Source of the DNA: a virus
IMG/VR virus record: IMGVR_UViG_3300008952_000004
Span: 1-64,000 of that record
Reading direction: 5' to 3' (one strand)
Length of the DNA: 64,000 bases
The notes beneath the pieces were generated by a model. It had not been told where the DNA came from. It searched no databases and saw only the letters and a list, made by a program, of their open reading frames with translations. Positions 5,584-13,385 of the stretch are shown piece by piece. Every line of letters begins with the position of its first letter. The first letter of the stretch is position 1. The position numbers were made by a program, and so were the translations under genes.

Positions 5584-8500
5584 ATGAGATTTGGAAAACC
5601 TAGAAAAAATAAAAGACGAGTTAACCCCCGTTATCATCTAAATGAGACTGCGAAGATTGAGAACAATTCTTCCAAGAATATGCATGATGTGCAATTCTAC
5701 CTTGAAGAATTTTATCCCTTCGCCAAAGAAGCACTTGGCTTTGATCAGGATGCGACCATTGTCTTTGAATCTGATTTCAGCAATGCTAAAAACCCTCTAG
5801 GTAAAACCGCTCATTACGACCCGACCAATTCCACAGTTACTGTATACGTTGATAAGCGACACCCAAAAGATGTTATGCGCTCTGTCTCCCACGAACTCGT
5901 ACACCACGCCCAGAACGTGCGTGGTGACCTTCAGAGAGGCTCTATGGAGGAAGGTTATGCCCAAAACGACGATCACCTCAGAGAAATGGAAAAAGAGGCT
6001 TATACGAAGGGAAATATGCTGTTTCGGGATTGGACTGACAGTCGCAACAACCCCAACAACCAGAAAGACATTATGGCACGTATTATGCAAGAGTGGGGCT
6101 ACGATGAAGCTGCTCTGACAGAAGAAGGTGGTGGTTTCGAAGAAGGGCAACTTGTAAAGGTTGTTGCTAGCGCTCTTGCTGTTGATGGCGAGAAGAATGG
6201 AACTGTTGTTTCATACGAAGACCCCGCAGTTACAATTAAACTTGACGACGATCAGGAAGGCAAGTATGTTCCTGATGATAAAATGGTCAAAGTTAAAAAA
6301 GATTATGTTGAGCCCCGAGCAGAGGCAGGTTTTGATGATGTTATGGGCGAAGGTGGAGAGGGCGTTGATAGAGAATTTAATGTTGGCGATGAAATTATAG
6401 CTAACGGCTACCCCGGTTATATCACTGATTTAAGTATCCCCGGAATGGCAACGGTGAAATTAGGTAGAGGGGAGACTACCGTATCACTGAAATATGTACA
6501 TAAGAAAGACGACAAAGACAACCAGATGAGCGAGATGTACGACGACGATGATTTCGGAGACGACGATCTTGATATGGCTGCTTTGGAAAAAGAATTTCCT
6601 TGGCTTGCTAAAGATGTAAAGACCCGTGAGGCTCCCCCCGAGGTCGCAGCAGACCTTGCTGACGAATTCGGCAACAAGGGCGAGCCCGAAGATGAAGAAG
6701 AGCCTCTTGATGAAGGGGGCAAAAGATGGGCAGACTATGGAACGTCAGATGCGGAGACGGGACGCCCGCCAAGCCCACCGATGGAACGAACAAATCCGAC
6801 TGGCTACAATGAATATATGGAAGCCTATATGATGGCGATGGCAGACGCGAAAGCGAAACAGGGTACGTGGCATGACGATGAGCACGAGACATTGGCTGAT
6901 CGTAAATTTACTGACAGTATGAGAGAAAAACTTTCCGACGAAGAAGAAAAAGAAATAACAGCCAAAATGTCTAACAAAGAATTCGTCAAATATATGACAC
7001 ACGATAAGCACGTTGTACCCAATCTTAAAGGTGATATGGGAGAGATTCCCGGTATGGAAGGTCCGTTCCAATATAAGTCTGGTGCGGTTCTTTATTATGA
7101 CCCCAAGGAGGGCAAGTACTACGACAGGGGCAAAGACATGTATATTGACCATGAGGAAGCTTCACGACTTATTGCAGAAGATGATTTTGATCTATTTGAG
7201 CCCGAAGGTTTTGATTCAGATTATGATGAAGAAATAGTAACTCTCGTTCATGTCTTTTCTGGAAAAGAAATTGCTGTTGATGCATTCGCCGCTGAAGAAA
7301 AGTTGGCAACAGGAGAATGGGAACTGGTTCGAACGGTTGATGAGGAAGCTGTTTTAAATTTAGAAATGTCTGATACCGGCTCGGCTGAAGGCGATGAAGC
7401 GGGTAACTGTGAAGCAAAGGGCGGTAAATGGGACCCCGCGCAAGGAAAATGTGTTTATGAGGAAAAAAATATCATAGGAGATAATGAAATGAACATCGAA
7501 GAGATCGTGCGCGCCGCCGTAAGGCGAGCGCTTAAAGAGAAAAAGTATCGCCGCGAGGACGTGGGCGAAGAAGCTGAAGAAAAGAACGAAGCACATCAGC
7601 CATGGCGTGGCAAGAGAACTATGGCAGATCTTGACAAGGACGCCAAAACCAGAGAAACGGACCACCTCAAGAAAGACGACGATAAAAAGAATGTCGAAGA
7701 AGCAACAGAGGAAACAACCGAAGAGACGGTAACCGAGGGAAATTTTGCTGAGTATGGTAAGATTGATGCGGAAGATGGCAATCCTCCTTCAAAGATTGGT
7801 CGCGGGGACGAAGCATATATGGCAGCGTACAACGATGTTCTTATTGCAAGAGGTGAAGAGCCTCTTGACATTCAGAAGCCAGACCAAGCATATCTTGATG
7901 CTCTCGGACGTGGGCAGTTATCCAACGACTACGCCAAGAGAGAAGAACTTTCTGCTGGACAGGAAGAACTTGACCTTGATGACGATGGAAAAATCGAGCC
8001 CTCTGATTTCGCTGGGCTTCGTGCTGGAAAGACCGACGATGAGGTTGGCGAAGAAGCTGAAGAGAAAGAAAAGAAGGATGAATCTCTTATGGGAGAACAA
8101 AGCAATCCGCTTGAGTGGGCTGACACGAACGGCTTGTCGCACGATGTTGATAATGATCACAATATAATTGTGTATGCAACTGAAGAACAAGCAAATTCTA
8201 TTAGTCTACCACCCGGTTCAGAAGAGTGGTCTGTTGAACGAGACAACGACGGCGGATATATAATTTATACAAATCAATCTGTTGTGACAATGAAAGAAGA
8301 CACTCCAACTCCTGTTGCTCTTAAAGGACCATTTGATCCCTCGCAAATCCAATCAGTTGAAGATCCTGAGTATGGTGGCTTGATCCACACACTTCCTAAC
8401 GTTGAACTAACTGGTGATTTAGAGCAAGATGTATATGACATGATCGGTGGTGACGAAGAACTTTATAGCTGGCTTTGGGGCGAAATGGAAAGCGGCGACT

Positions 8501-8676
8501 CTATTACAGACGCAGCAGGACAGCATGTTTATTCTGGATCGGATGTACAAGACGTCATTAAAGCGCACGAAGAGAGCGGTCCCGGCGGCTCACATCACTA
8601 TCAAGAAAATATTTCTGACAAAGAATGGTATGATTCCAAGCTGTTCGAAAGTCTCAAAAGAAATTGGGCAAAATAG
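5584..8676 (+). CDS. Large acidic multidomain protein with N-terminal zinc metalloprotease
   Basis: A 1030-residue protein. Residues 35-165 form a zincin-like domain with H103-E104-x-x-H107 (SHELVHHAQN) and a downstream REMEKEAY helix that could supply the third ligand. KOW/SH3-like segments follow at about 190-240 (EEGQLVKVV...GTVVSYED) and 265-310 (FNVGDEIIANG). Two diverged repeats, (W/F)A(D/E)YG..DAE.G.PPS, sit near 380 and 720. An EF-hand-like loop, DLDDDGKIEPSD, lies near 800. The protein is very acidic. Similar metalloprotease-headed proteins occur in T4-like marine phages; a role inside the virion or in head maturation is inferred. A second strong start lies at codon 636. Residues 19-21 (LNE) fit a T4 prohead-protease cleavage pattern. 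Confidence 0.75.
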   Translation: MRFGKPRKNKRRVNPRYHLNETAKIENNSSKNMHDVQFYLEEFYPFAKEALGFDQDATIVFESDFSNAKNPLGKTAHYDPTNSTVTVYVDKRHPKDVMRSVSHELVHHAQNVRGDLQRGSMEEGYAQNDDHLREMEKEAYTKGNMLFRDWTDSRNNPNNQKDIMARIMQEWGYDEAALTEEGGGFEEGQLVKVVASALAVDGEKNGTVVSYEDPAVTIKLDDDQEGKYVPDDKMVKVKKDYVEPRAEAGFDDVMGEGGEGVDREFNVGDEIIANGYPGYITDLSIPGMATVKLGRGETTVSLKYVHKKDDKDNQMSEMYDDDDFGDDDLDMAALEKEFPWLAKDVKTREAPPEVAADLADEFGNKGEPEDEEEPLDEGGKRWADYGTSDAETGRPPSPPMERTNPTGYNEYMEAYMMAMADAKAKQGTWHDDEHETLADRKFTDSMREKLSDEEEKEITAKMSNKEFVKYMTHDKHVVPNLKGDMGEIPGMEGPFQYKSGAVLYYDPKEGKYYDRGKDMYIDHEEASRLIAEDDFDLFEPEGFDSDYDEEIVTLVHVFSGKEIAVDAFAAEEKLATGEWELVRTVDEEAVLNLEMSDTGSAEGDEAGNCEAKGGKWDPAQGKCVYEEKNIIGDNEMNIEEIVRAAVRRALKEKKYRREDVGEEAEEKNEAHQPWRGKRTMADLDKDAKTRETDHLKKDDDKKNVEEATEETTEETVTEGNFAEYGKIDAEDGNPPSKIGRGDEAYMAAYNDVLIARGEEPLDIQKPDQAYLDALGRGQLSNDYAKREELSAGQEELDLDDDGKIEPSDFAGLRAGKTDDEVGEEAEEKEKKDESLMGEQSNPLEWADTNGLSHDVDNDHNIIVYATEEQANSISLPPGSEEWSVERDNDGGYIIYTNQSVVTMKEDTPTPVALKGPFDPSQIQSVEDPEYGGLIHTLPNVELTGDLEQDVYDMIGGDEELYSWLWGEMESGDSITDAAGQHVYSGSDVQDVIKAHEESGPGGSHHYQENISDKEWYDSKLFESLKRNWAK
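7489..8676 (+). CDS. Nested in-frame product of the 5584 gene (candidate internal start)
   Basis: Inside the large ORF, AGGAG at 7476-7480 sits 8 nt before an in-frame ATG at 7489 (codon 636). The predicted 395-residue product begins MNIEEIVRAAVRRALKEKK, which looks like a natural N-terminus. It resembles the starts of the proteins at 8878, 11092 and 12303. Upstream, the sequence GNCEAKGGKWDPAQGKC ends a Cys-bounded module. The junction therefore looks like two genes fused in frame, with the second ribosome site kept. Separate expression is not proven. Confidence 0.45.
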   Translation: MNIEEIVRAAVRRALKEKKYRREDVGEEAEEKNEAHQPWRGKRTMADLDKDAKTRETDHLKKDDDKKNVEEATEETTEETVTEGNFAEYGKIDAEDGNPPSKIGRGDEAYMAAYNDVLIARGEEPLDIQKPDQAYLDALGRGQLSNDYAKREELSAGQEELDLDDDGKIEPSDFAGLRAGKTDDEVGEEAEEKEKKDESLMGEQSNPLEWADTNGLSHDVDNDHNIIVYATEEQANSISLPPGSEEWSVERDNDGGYIIYTNQSVVTMKEDTPTPVALKGPFDPSQIQSVEDPEYGGLIHTLPNVELTGDLEQDVYDMIGGDEELYSWLWGEMESGDSITDAAGQHVYSGSDVQDVIKAHEESGPGGSHHYQENISDKEWYDSKLFESLKRNWAK

Positions 8677-8800
8677 ACTTAACAGGGATACTCTTTCCTG
8701 CTATAACTAATAGTGTAGATCTACTCACTGCGTGTTGCAGCACGTGCCAAAATATTCAGGCTTATTAAGTCAACGCACTGGTTTATTCTTTTAATGGGTG

Positions 8801-8828
8801 TTGACTAGTTTCGGGCTATTATTAAAAT
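8801..8828 (+). promoter_or_regulatory. Candidate sigma70-type promoter in the 8677-8877 gap
   Basis: TTGACT at 8801-8806 and TAAAAT at 8823-8828, 16 nt apart, would start transcription about 45 nt before the ATG at 8878. The rest of this 201-nt gap holds a weak hairpin (CAGGGA...TTCCTG, near 8684) and no ORF or tRNA that I can see. Confidence 0.5.
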
Positions 8829-8877
8829 AAATAACTAATTATTGAGAATAGAATTATATTCTGGAGATTATATTAAA

Positions 8878-9174
8878 ATGAAAAACACACTGGATAAAAT
8901 TACAAAAAGATTTTTACTGAATGAAGAATATGATCCTACCACATTAAGTTCTATTCAAACTATTTTCGAAATGCTTTCATCTCTGAGAATTGCTACTCAA
9001 AGAGATACTAATAGAGTTGAAATTGCTAAAGAACAATTGGTTAAAGTTAGAAGACAAATTAAAAGACTTCAAGAAAGAAATAAAAATTTAGAAGAACAAG
9101 TAACCACCTTAGAAGAACAACTTAAAGTATTAGAAGAAACAAAAACATCTAAGAAAAAGAAAGGAAAGAAATAA
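8878..9174 (+). CDS. Small coiled-coil protein
   Basis: A 98-residue protein. The start at 8878 is chosen because CTGGAG lies at 8861-8866; the frame is open further upstream but without a good ribosome site. The N-terminus, MKNTLDKITKRFLLNEE, contains an LNE site like other proteins in this block. Residues 40-90 form a heptad-like coiled coil (VRRQIKRLQERNKNLEEQ), then a Lys-rich end (SKKKKGKK). It is probably virion-associated or scaffold-like by context; no family is recognised. The next gene starts immediately after its stop. Confidence 0.7.
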   Translation: MKNTLDKITKRFLLNEEYDPTTLSSIQTIFEMLSSLRIATQRDTNRVEIAKEQLVKVRRQIKRLQERNKNLEEQVTTLEEQLKVLEETKTSKKKKGKK

Positions 9175-12100
9175 ATGGGTGGTGCTGCTGGGCATATGAA
9201 CCATCTTTATGACAATCCAGATTTGTCATTTGATGAAATGTTCTCAATCATGAAGGCTGCTAGCAGAGGAAAGCTTCAGGGTACTGAAAAGCTTGATGGG
9301 GTAAATGTATTCTTAGGATTCAATGCAGGCGTAGCCAAAGCAGCAAGAAACGAAAATGATATTGCCAAAGGTGGTAAAGATCTTGAAGCTATTCTCGCAA
9401 GAGACTTTAAAGGTGGAGATAAGATTAAACAAGTCTATGCTAATGCTGTCAGGGCTTTTAATCTAGCTGTTGAATCACTAAGTGATGAAGAAAGAATACA
9501 AATATTTGGAGAAAGTGGTCAGAAGTTTTATAATGCTGAAATTCTCCACACAGACGCAAAGAATATTGTAAGTTACTCAGGAGATATGATCTCTATTCAT
9601 CGTCAAGGTCATAAAGAACTAAACCCAGAAACAGGAAAAGTAGAAGAATTTGACGCCAGTTCTACAGCAGAATCTTTAGATATGGCAATTAATAAATTTG
9701 AAATACAACTTTCAGATAAAGATACAAACTATAAATTCCGCAGAGCGGCTATTCAAAATCTCAAAGAATTAACAAACAAAGAAGATTTACAGATTGCCAT
9801 GGCAAAGGTCAACAAAGCTCTGAGCAGTGCCGGTGTTGATTCTGGTGACACTGTTGGTAATTATCTTAAAGCTGTTATTTCAAATCAATTAACAGAAATT
9901 CCAGAAGAATATTTAGATATTGCTGCCAGAAGAATGACTGGTGGGTTAGCTTGGAGATCTCCGGAGATTAATAGTCTCCCAAAAGATGTTAAAAAAACTT
10001 TATCTCAATATTGGAGACAAGCCAAGCCCATGTTAGAAAAGGCTATATATCCAATTGAAGAAGCTATTCATGAATTCTCAGTAGCGATGCTGGAGGGGAT
10101 GGAATCTGCATTTATTATTGATAATAGCGCAGAAGTAAAAAGTATAAAGAAGCAAGTAGATCAAGCTATTAAACAAATTAAGTCTTATGTTTCTCAGGGT
10201 CTTCCAGGGTCTGAGAGAGCAAATGAGATTCTTGTTAAGCAGCTTTCGAAATTAAAAGGTGTAGAAAACATTACAACTGCCTCAGAAGGATTTGTTTTCG
10301 AACACGAAGGTATACTTTATAAATTTACTGGTAATTTCGCTCCCATTAATCAGATTGTTAATCTTTATAAATGGGGTCGCGGCAAACAAGTTCCTCCCAT
10401 TAGTCAACAGTTGGAAGATACACCAGAAGAAGAATTGCAAGAGGTCGAGGCTCCCCTTGGGGATCTAGCAAGGGTTGCGATTGTGCCCGGTGGCTTCAAG
10501 CCTCCACACGCTGGTCATTTTCAAGGGGCTGAATGGTTCCTGCAAGGAAAGAAACAAGACGAAAAAGATAGTGTTATCGAACCAGCCGACATAGTATATG
10601 TTCTGATCTCGCCAAAAAGTCGTATGGGTCACTCTAAGGATGGTCGCGACGGACGAGGTGTTGAGGTTACAAAGGAAATGTCAAAGCAGCTTTGGGAACT
10701 TTATATAAAAGAGAACGGGCTCGCCGGAAAGATGAAAGCAATAGTTGTTAAAGACGACTCTCCGGTTAAAGCGGCATACGACTTCATGCAGAACCTCCGT
10801 CCCGGTCAAACACTCTTGCTCGGCTGCGGAGCCAAAGATGCTTGCGATAATCGTTTCGCAAATGCTCAAGCTTGGTCAGATAAGAATGGGTACGAATTAA
10901 ATATAGAAATTGTCAATACCCCAATGATGGCAGGCGGCGTAGATGGTACAACAATGCGTCGTTATATTGCAGATAATGATTTCGAAAGTTTTGCAAAATA
11001 TATTCCCCTTAAAGATGCGACTCAAGCTTGGAATATAGTTAGACCGGATCAAGAAGTATCAGCAGTAGAGCCAGAGGCAGAGGAGGCAGTGATGGAATCT
11101 TTTATGCCCTTTCTTCGTGGGGTGATTAGAAAACTCATCGTAGAAAAAGCTAAGTCAAAATCTCAGCAACGATTTATGGGCATGGTCAAGAAGTGTCAAG
11201 ACACGGGAGATTGCGCCAGTGACGCAGTAGAGAAGGCAGCAGGAAGTATGTCTAAAGAAGATACAGACGATTATGCTAGCACAAAACACAAAGGGCTTCC
11301 CGAGAAGGTAAAAGAAGAAGATGAACTGGAAGAACTTTCCGCGATGTCCTTGGGTTCTGTTGAGGGCGCAGCTTCTGCCTCCGGTAAGAAGAAAAAACCA
11401 TATAACGTCTGGAGTCCTTCTTCGCTTGAACAAGAATTAATTAATGAACTTAAACAAGAAACAAGTGATATTATTAATTTAGACTATGGCATGCAGTTAA
11501 CAAGACAAGATTTGCCACAAATTAAGTCGACAGACGTACCTGATTTTATGGAATGGCTTCGAGATGTGCACGGAATATCCACAGAAACGGATACGATTAA
11601 CCCAAGCGGGTTAGTGCCTACTCAAAAAGAAATTAATTTAGATAAGGTAGCAGGTATGGTTGCTAAAAAAGGATTAGAATCATTGGCGACGTCTAAACCT
11701 GTTATGGTTTCATCTGACGATTATTTGATCGACGGTCATCATCGATGGTACGCACTTATCGATGCTGAATATCCCTCTATTGATGTTATAAAAATTAATA
11801 TAGAAGCAGAACAACTTATCCCTTTAATGAAAAGCTGGGACAAGGCATCCTTTAAAAGTACGGTGGAAAAGAAATTATATGAGATGGTATTAGGATATAT
11901 TGAAGAAGCTCAATCATATGAAACGTTTAAGGGCGAAAAATTTGTTTTGGATCTCAAGGACTTGTCTGTTGTTCCAACCAAACACGGTGAGGAACGCCGA
12001 TTTAGACATAAGCAAGGGGGTCGAGGAATGACAATCTCGAAAGATAGTATTGTAAAAGCCTTAGATAAAGCTATGGGTCCAATTATGAACGATTATATGA

Positions 12101-12291
12101 ACGGCGAACTAGATAATAATGAAGCATTTCTAGTTAGAGCAATTCAAGGGAAACAACCAGCATTAAATGTTGTTGCTGCACTTAAAATGCAGAAGGGACC
12201 GGATTCTGTTAATATTATAACAGTTATGAGAAAAGACGACTTTAAAACGGATAATTTTGGAGCACAAAAAAAATACGAAGTAAGTATTTGA
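9175..12291 (+). CDS. Mosaic protein: ligase-like + nucleotidylyltransferase + DUF3008 + ParB-like
   Basis: A 1038-residue protein. Residues 5-420 have the layout of an ATP-dependent RNA/DNA ligase-type nucleotidyltransferase: motif I EKLDG (Lys about 39), a YNAEIL segment, and EGFVFE with YKFTG late in the domain. Residues 430-620 are a nucleotidylyltransferase of the NMNAT/cytidylyltransferase fold (PGGFKPPHAGHF with the HxGH site, then DGTTMRRYI). Residues 655-720 match DUF3008 (KSQQRFMGMVKKCQDTGDCAS...TKHKGLPEKV). Residues 790-910 contain a ParB/Srx-like IDGHHRWYA motif. The last 115 residues are unassigned. The enzyme set suggests RNA/nucleotide or NAD chemistry, possibly packaged in the virion. 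An internal start is noted at 11092. Confidence 0.8.
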   Translation: MGGAAGHMNHLYDNPDLSFDEMFSIMKAASRGKLQGTEKLDGVNVFLGFNAGVAKAARNENDIAKGGKDLEAILARDFKGGDKIKQVYANAVRAFNLAVESLSDEERIQIFGESGQKFYNAEILHTDAKNIVSYSGDMISIHRQGHKELNPETGKVEEFDASSTAESLDMAINKFEIQLSDKDTNYKFRRAAIQNLKELTNKEDLQIAMAKVNKALSSAGVDSGDTVGNYLKAVISNQLTEIPEEYLDIAARRMTGGLAWRSPEINSLPKDVKKTLSQYWRQAKPMLEKAIYPIEEAIHEFSVAMLEGMESAFIIDNSAEVKSIKKQVDQAIKQIKSYVSQGLPGSERANEILVKQLSKLKGVENITTASEGFVFEHEGILYKFTGNFAPINQIVNLYKWGRGKQVPPISQQLEDTPEEELQEVEAPLGDLARVAIVPGGFKPPHAGHFQGAEWFLQGKKQDEKDSVIEPADIVYVLISPKSRMGHSKDGRDGRGVEVTKEMSKQLWELYIKENGLAGKMKAIVVKDDSPVKAAYDFMQNLRPGQTLLLGCGAKDACDNRFANAQAWSDKNGYELNIEIVNTPMMAGGVDGTTMRRYIADNDFESFAKYIPLKDATQAWNIVRPDQEVSAVEPEAEEAVMESFMPFLRGVIRKLIVEKAKSKSQQRFMGMVKKCQDTGDCASDAVEKAAGSMSKEDTDDYASTKHKGLPEKVKEEDELEELSAMSLGSVEGAASASGKKKKPYNVWSPSSLEQELINELKQETSDIINLDYGMQLTRQDLPQIKSTDVPDFMEWLRDVHGISTETDTINPSGLVPTQKEINLDKVAGMVAKKGLESLATSKPVMVSSDDYLIDGHHRWYALIDAEYPSIDVIKINIEAEQLIPLMKSWDKASFKSTVEKKLYEMVLGYIEEAQSYETFKGEKFVLDLKDLSVVPTKHGEERRFRHKQGGRGMTISKDSIVKALDKAMGPIMNDYMNGELDNNEAFLVRAIQGKQPALNVVAALKMQKGPDSVNIITVMRKDDFKTDNFGAQKKYEVSI
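11092..12291 (+). CDS. Nested in-frame product of the 9175 gene (candidate internal start)
   Basis: AGGAGG at 11081-11086 precedes an in-frame ATG at 11092 (codon 640). The 399-residue product would begin MESFMPFLRGVIRKLIVEK and contain the DUF3008 and ParB-like parts without the two nucleotidyltransferase domains. The AGGAGG could be a by-product of a Glu-rich stretch (EAEEAV), so this is tentative. The domain border at this point favours a fused former gene. Confidence 0.4.
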   Translation: MESFMPFLRGVIRKLIVEKAKSKSQQRFMGMVKKCQDTGDCASDAVEKAAGSMSKEDTDDYASTKHKGLPEKVKEEDELEELSAMSLGSVEGAASASGKKKKPYNVWSPSSLEQELINELKQETSDIINLDYGMQLTRQDLPQIKSTDVPDFMEWLRDVHGISTETDTINPSGLVPTQKEINLDKVAGMVAKKGLESLATSKPVMVSSDDYLIDGHHRWYALIDAEYPSIDVIKINIEAEQLIPLMKSWDKASFKSTVEKKLYEMVLGYIEEAQSYETFKGEKFVLDLKDLSVVPTKHGEERRFRHKQGGRGMTISKDSIVKALDKAMGPIMNDYMNGELDNNEAFLVRAIQGKQPALNVVAALKMQKGPDSVNIITVMRKDDFKTDNFGAQKKYEVSI

Positions 12292-12302
12292 GGGGAAACT
12301 AG

Positions 12303-13331
12303 ATGTTTACAAACAGAGAAGAGTTTATAAAAGAATTAACACTGCGAGAGCACATAAGAAGTGTCGCTAAAACACTTCTTAAAGAAAAATGGTTTGGTAA
12401 AAATAAAAAATCAATCAAAGCCCCACAGCTAAGTACGGCGGATAAGCTCGAAAAAGCTTATGAAATTATGACTAGCCCGTCACCAAACTTTAAAGAGATG
12501 AATGGCTTGAACTATATCATCTGGGGACCAAATGATGAACCCATCGATCCAGAGTTACATGAATTGGGTAAAAAGTTTACTGCTAAACTTAAACAAGTAG
12601 CGGCTGAACACAGGAAGAAAGAATCGGAAAGCCCGGAACAAGTCCAAGAAGCCAACAACGAAGAGGCAGCGCTGCGTAAAATTATTAAAGAAATAATCAC
12701 TGAGGCTGCTGAGGAAATGGCGCCTCATGAAAATACTGGAATTAATGTTTTGGCAGATCTGCTCAAAAAGATTATCCCTCAAATTGAACAAGAATATAAA
12801 ATGCTTACGACCGATGCAGAACAGAGAGAATCATTTAGGGCACATGTGATCAATGCAACACAGAACTCACTATCCACCTCACAAAGTATGGATTCCTCAG
12901 ATGAAATGGATATGGCACTTCCAGAACTTGAAGAGCAAGAAGAAGAAGTAGATATTAACCTAGACGTTGAAGCCGGTGAAGACAAGTTTATTGATATTGA
13001 TGAAAAGCCGCCCGAGGAAGAAGAGGAAGAGGAGGACACATTTGGACTAGATAACGAGGATGAAACCGGTCGCAACTTTGCCCAACGTGCCTTTGAGAAG
13101 GTCGAGAAACAGATTGTTGAGGCATATGCCCTCCTTTCAAACGAAGAAGACAAACAGCTTTTCTACGATTATTTGATTACCAACTTAAAATTATATTTTG
13201 ACCGCTTTGAGGAAGAGCTTGCATCTACAACAGAAGAACCTACAACAGATGAGTATGAAGCAGAGTCTGAGGGCACCGAAGAAGGGGATTTAGAACTTGA
13301 TACCGAAGATGAAGAAGAATTGGAACTTTAG
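12303..13331 (+). CDS. Highly acidic phage protein, probably virion assembly
   Basis: A 342-residue protein with an N-terminus (LREHIRSVAKTLLKEKWFG) like those of its neighbours. A second similar helix, LRKIIKEIITEAAEE, lies near residue 125. The middle and end are extremely acidic (EEEEEEEDTFGLDNEDE; final EEELEL). Between acidic tracts is an ordered segment, ARNFAQ-like (GRNFAQRAFEKVEKQIVEAYALLS), followed by LFYDYLITNLKLYFDRFEEEL. I recall similar proteins in T4-like marine phages but no defined function. A scaffold or head-internal role is inferred from acidity and context. Confidence 0.65.
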   Translation: MFTNREEFIKELTLREHIRSVAKTLLKEKWFGKNKKSIKAPQLSTADKLEKAYEIMTSPSPNFKEMNGLNYIIWGPNDEPIDPELHELGKKFTAKLKQVAAEHRKKESESPEQVQEANNEEAALRKIIKEIITEAAEEMAPHENTGINVLADLLKKIIPQIEQEYKMLTTDAEQRESFRAHVINATQNSLSTSQSMDSSDEMDMALPELEEQEEEVDINLDVEAGEDKFIDIDEKPPEEEEEEEDTFGLDNEDETGRNFAQRAFEKVEKQIVEAYALLSNEEDKQLFYDYLITNLKLYFDRFEEELASTTEEPTTDEYEAESEGTEEGDLELDTEDEEELEL

Positions 13332-13341
13332 CGTAGAGCAT

Positions 13342-13367
13342 ACTATTTATAAGCAGACATTAATGTC
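13342..13367 (+). promoter_or_regulatory. Recurrent ACTATTTAT motif, copy 4, plus 12-bp palindrome
   Basis: ACTATTTATAAG (13342-13353) is followed by the perfect palindrome GACATTAATGTC (13356-13367) and then by GCAGGAGG before the ATG at 13386. The first part matches the copies at 5142 and 5554. The palindrome could be an operator or a 5' hairpin on the structural-gene mRNA. Confidence 0.45.
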
Positions 13368-13385
13368 GCAGGAGGAAACGAAAAA

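Noticed and set aside
12779-13153. Minus-strand Ser-rich ORF opposite the acidic protein
   Set aside because: Explained by antisense of Glu/Asp codons; no start signals.
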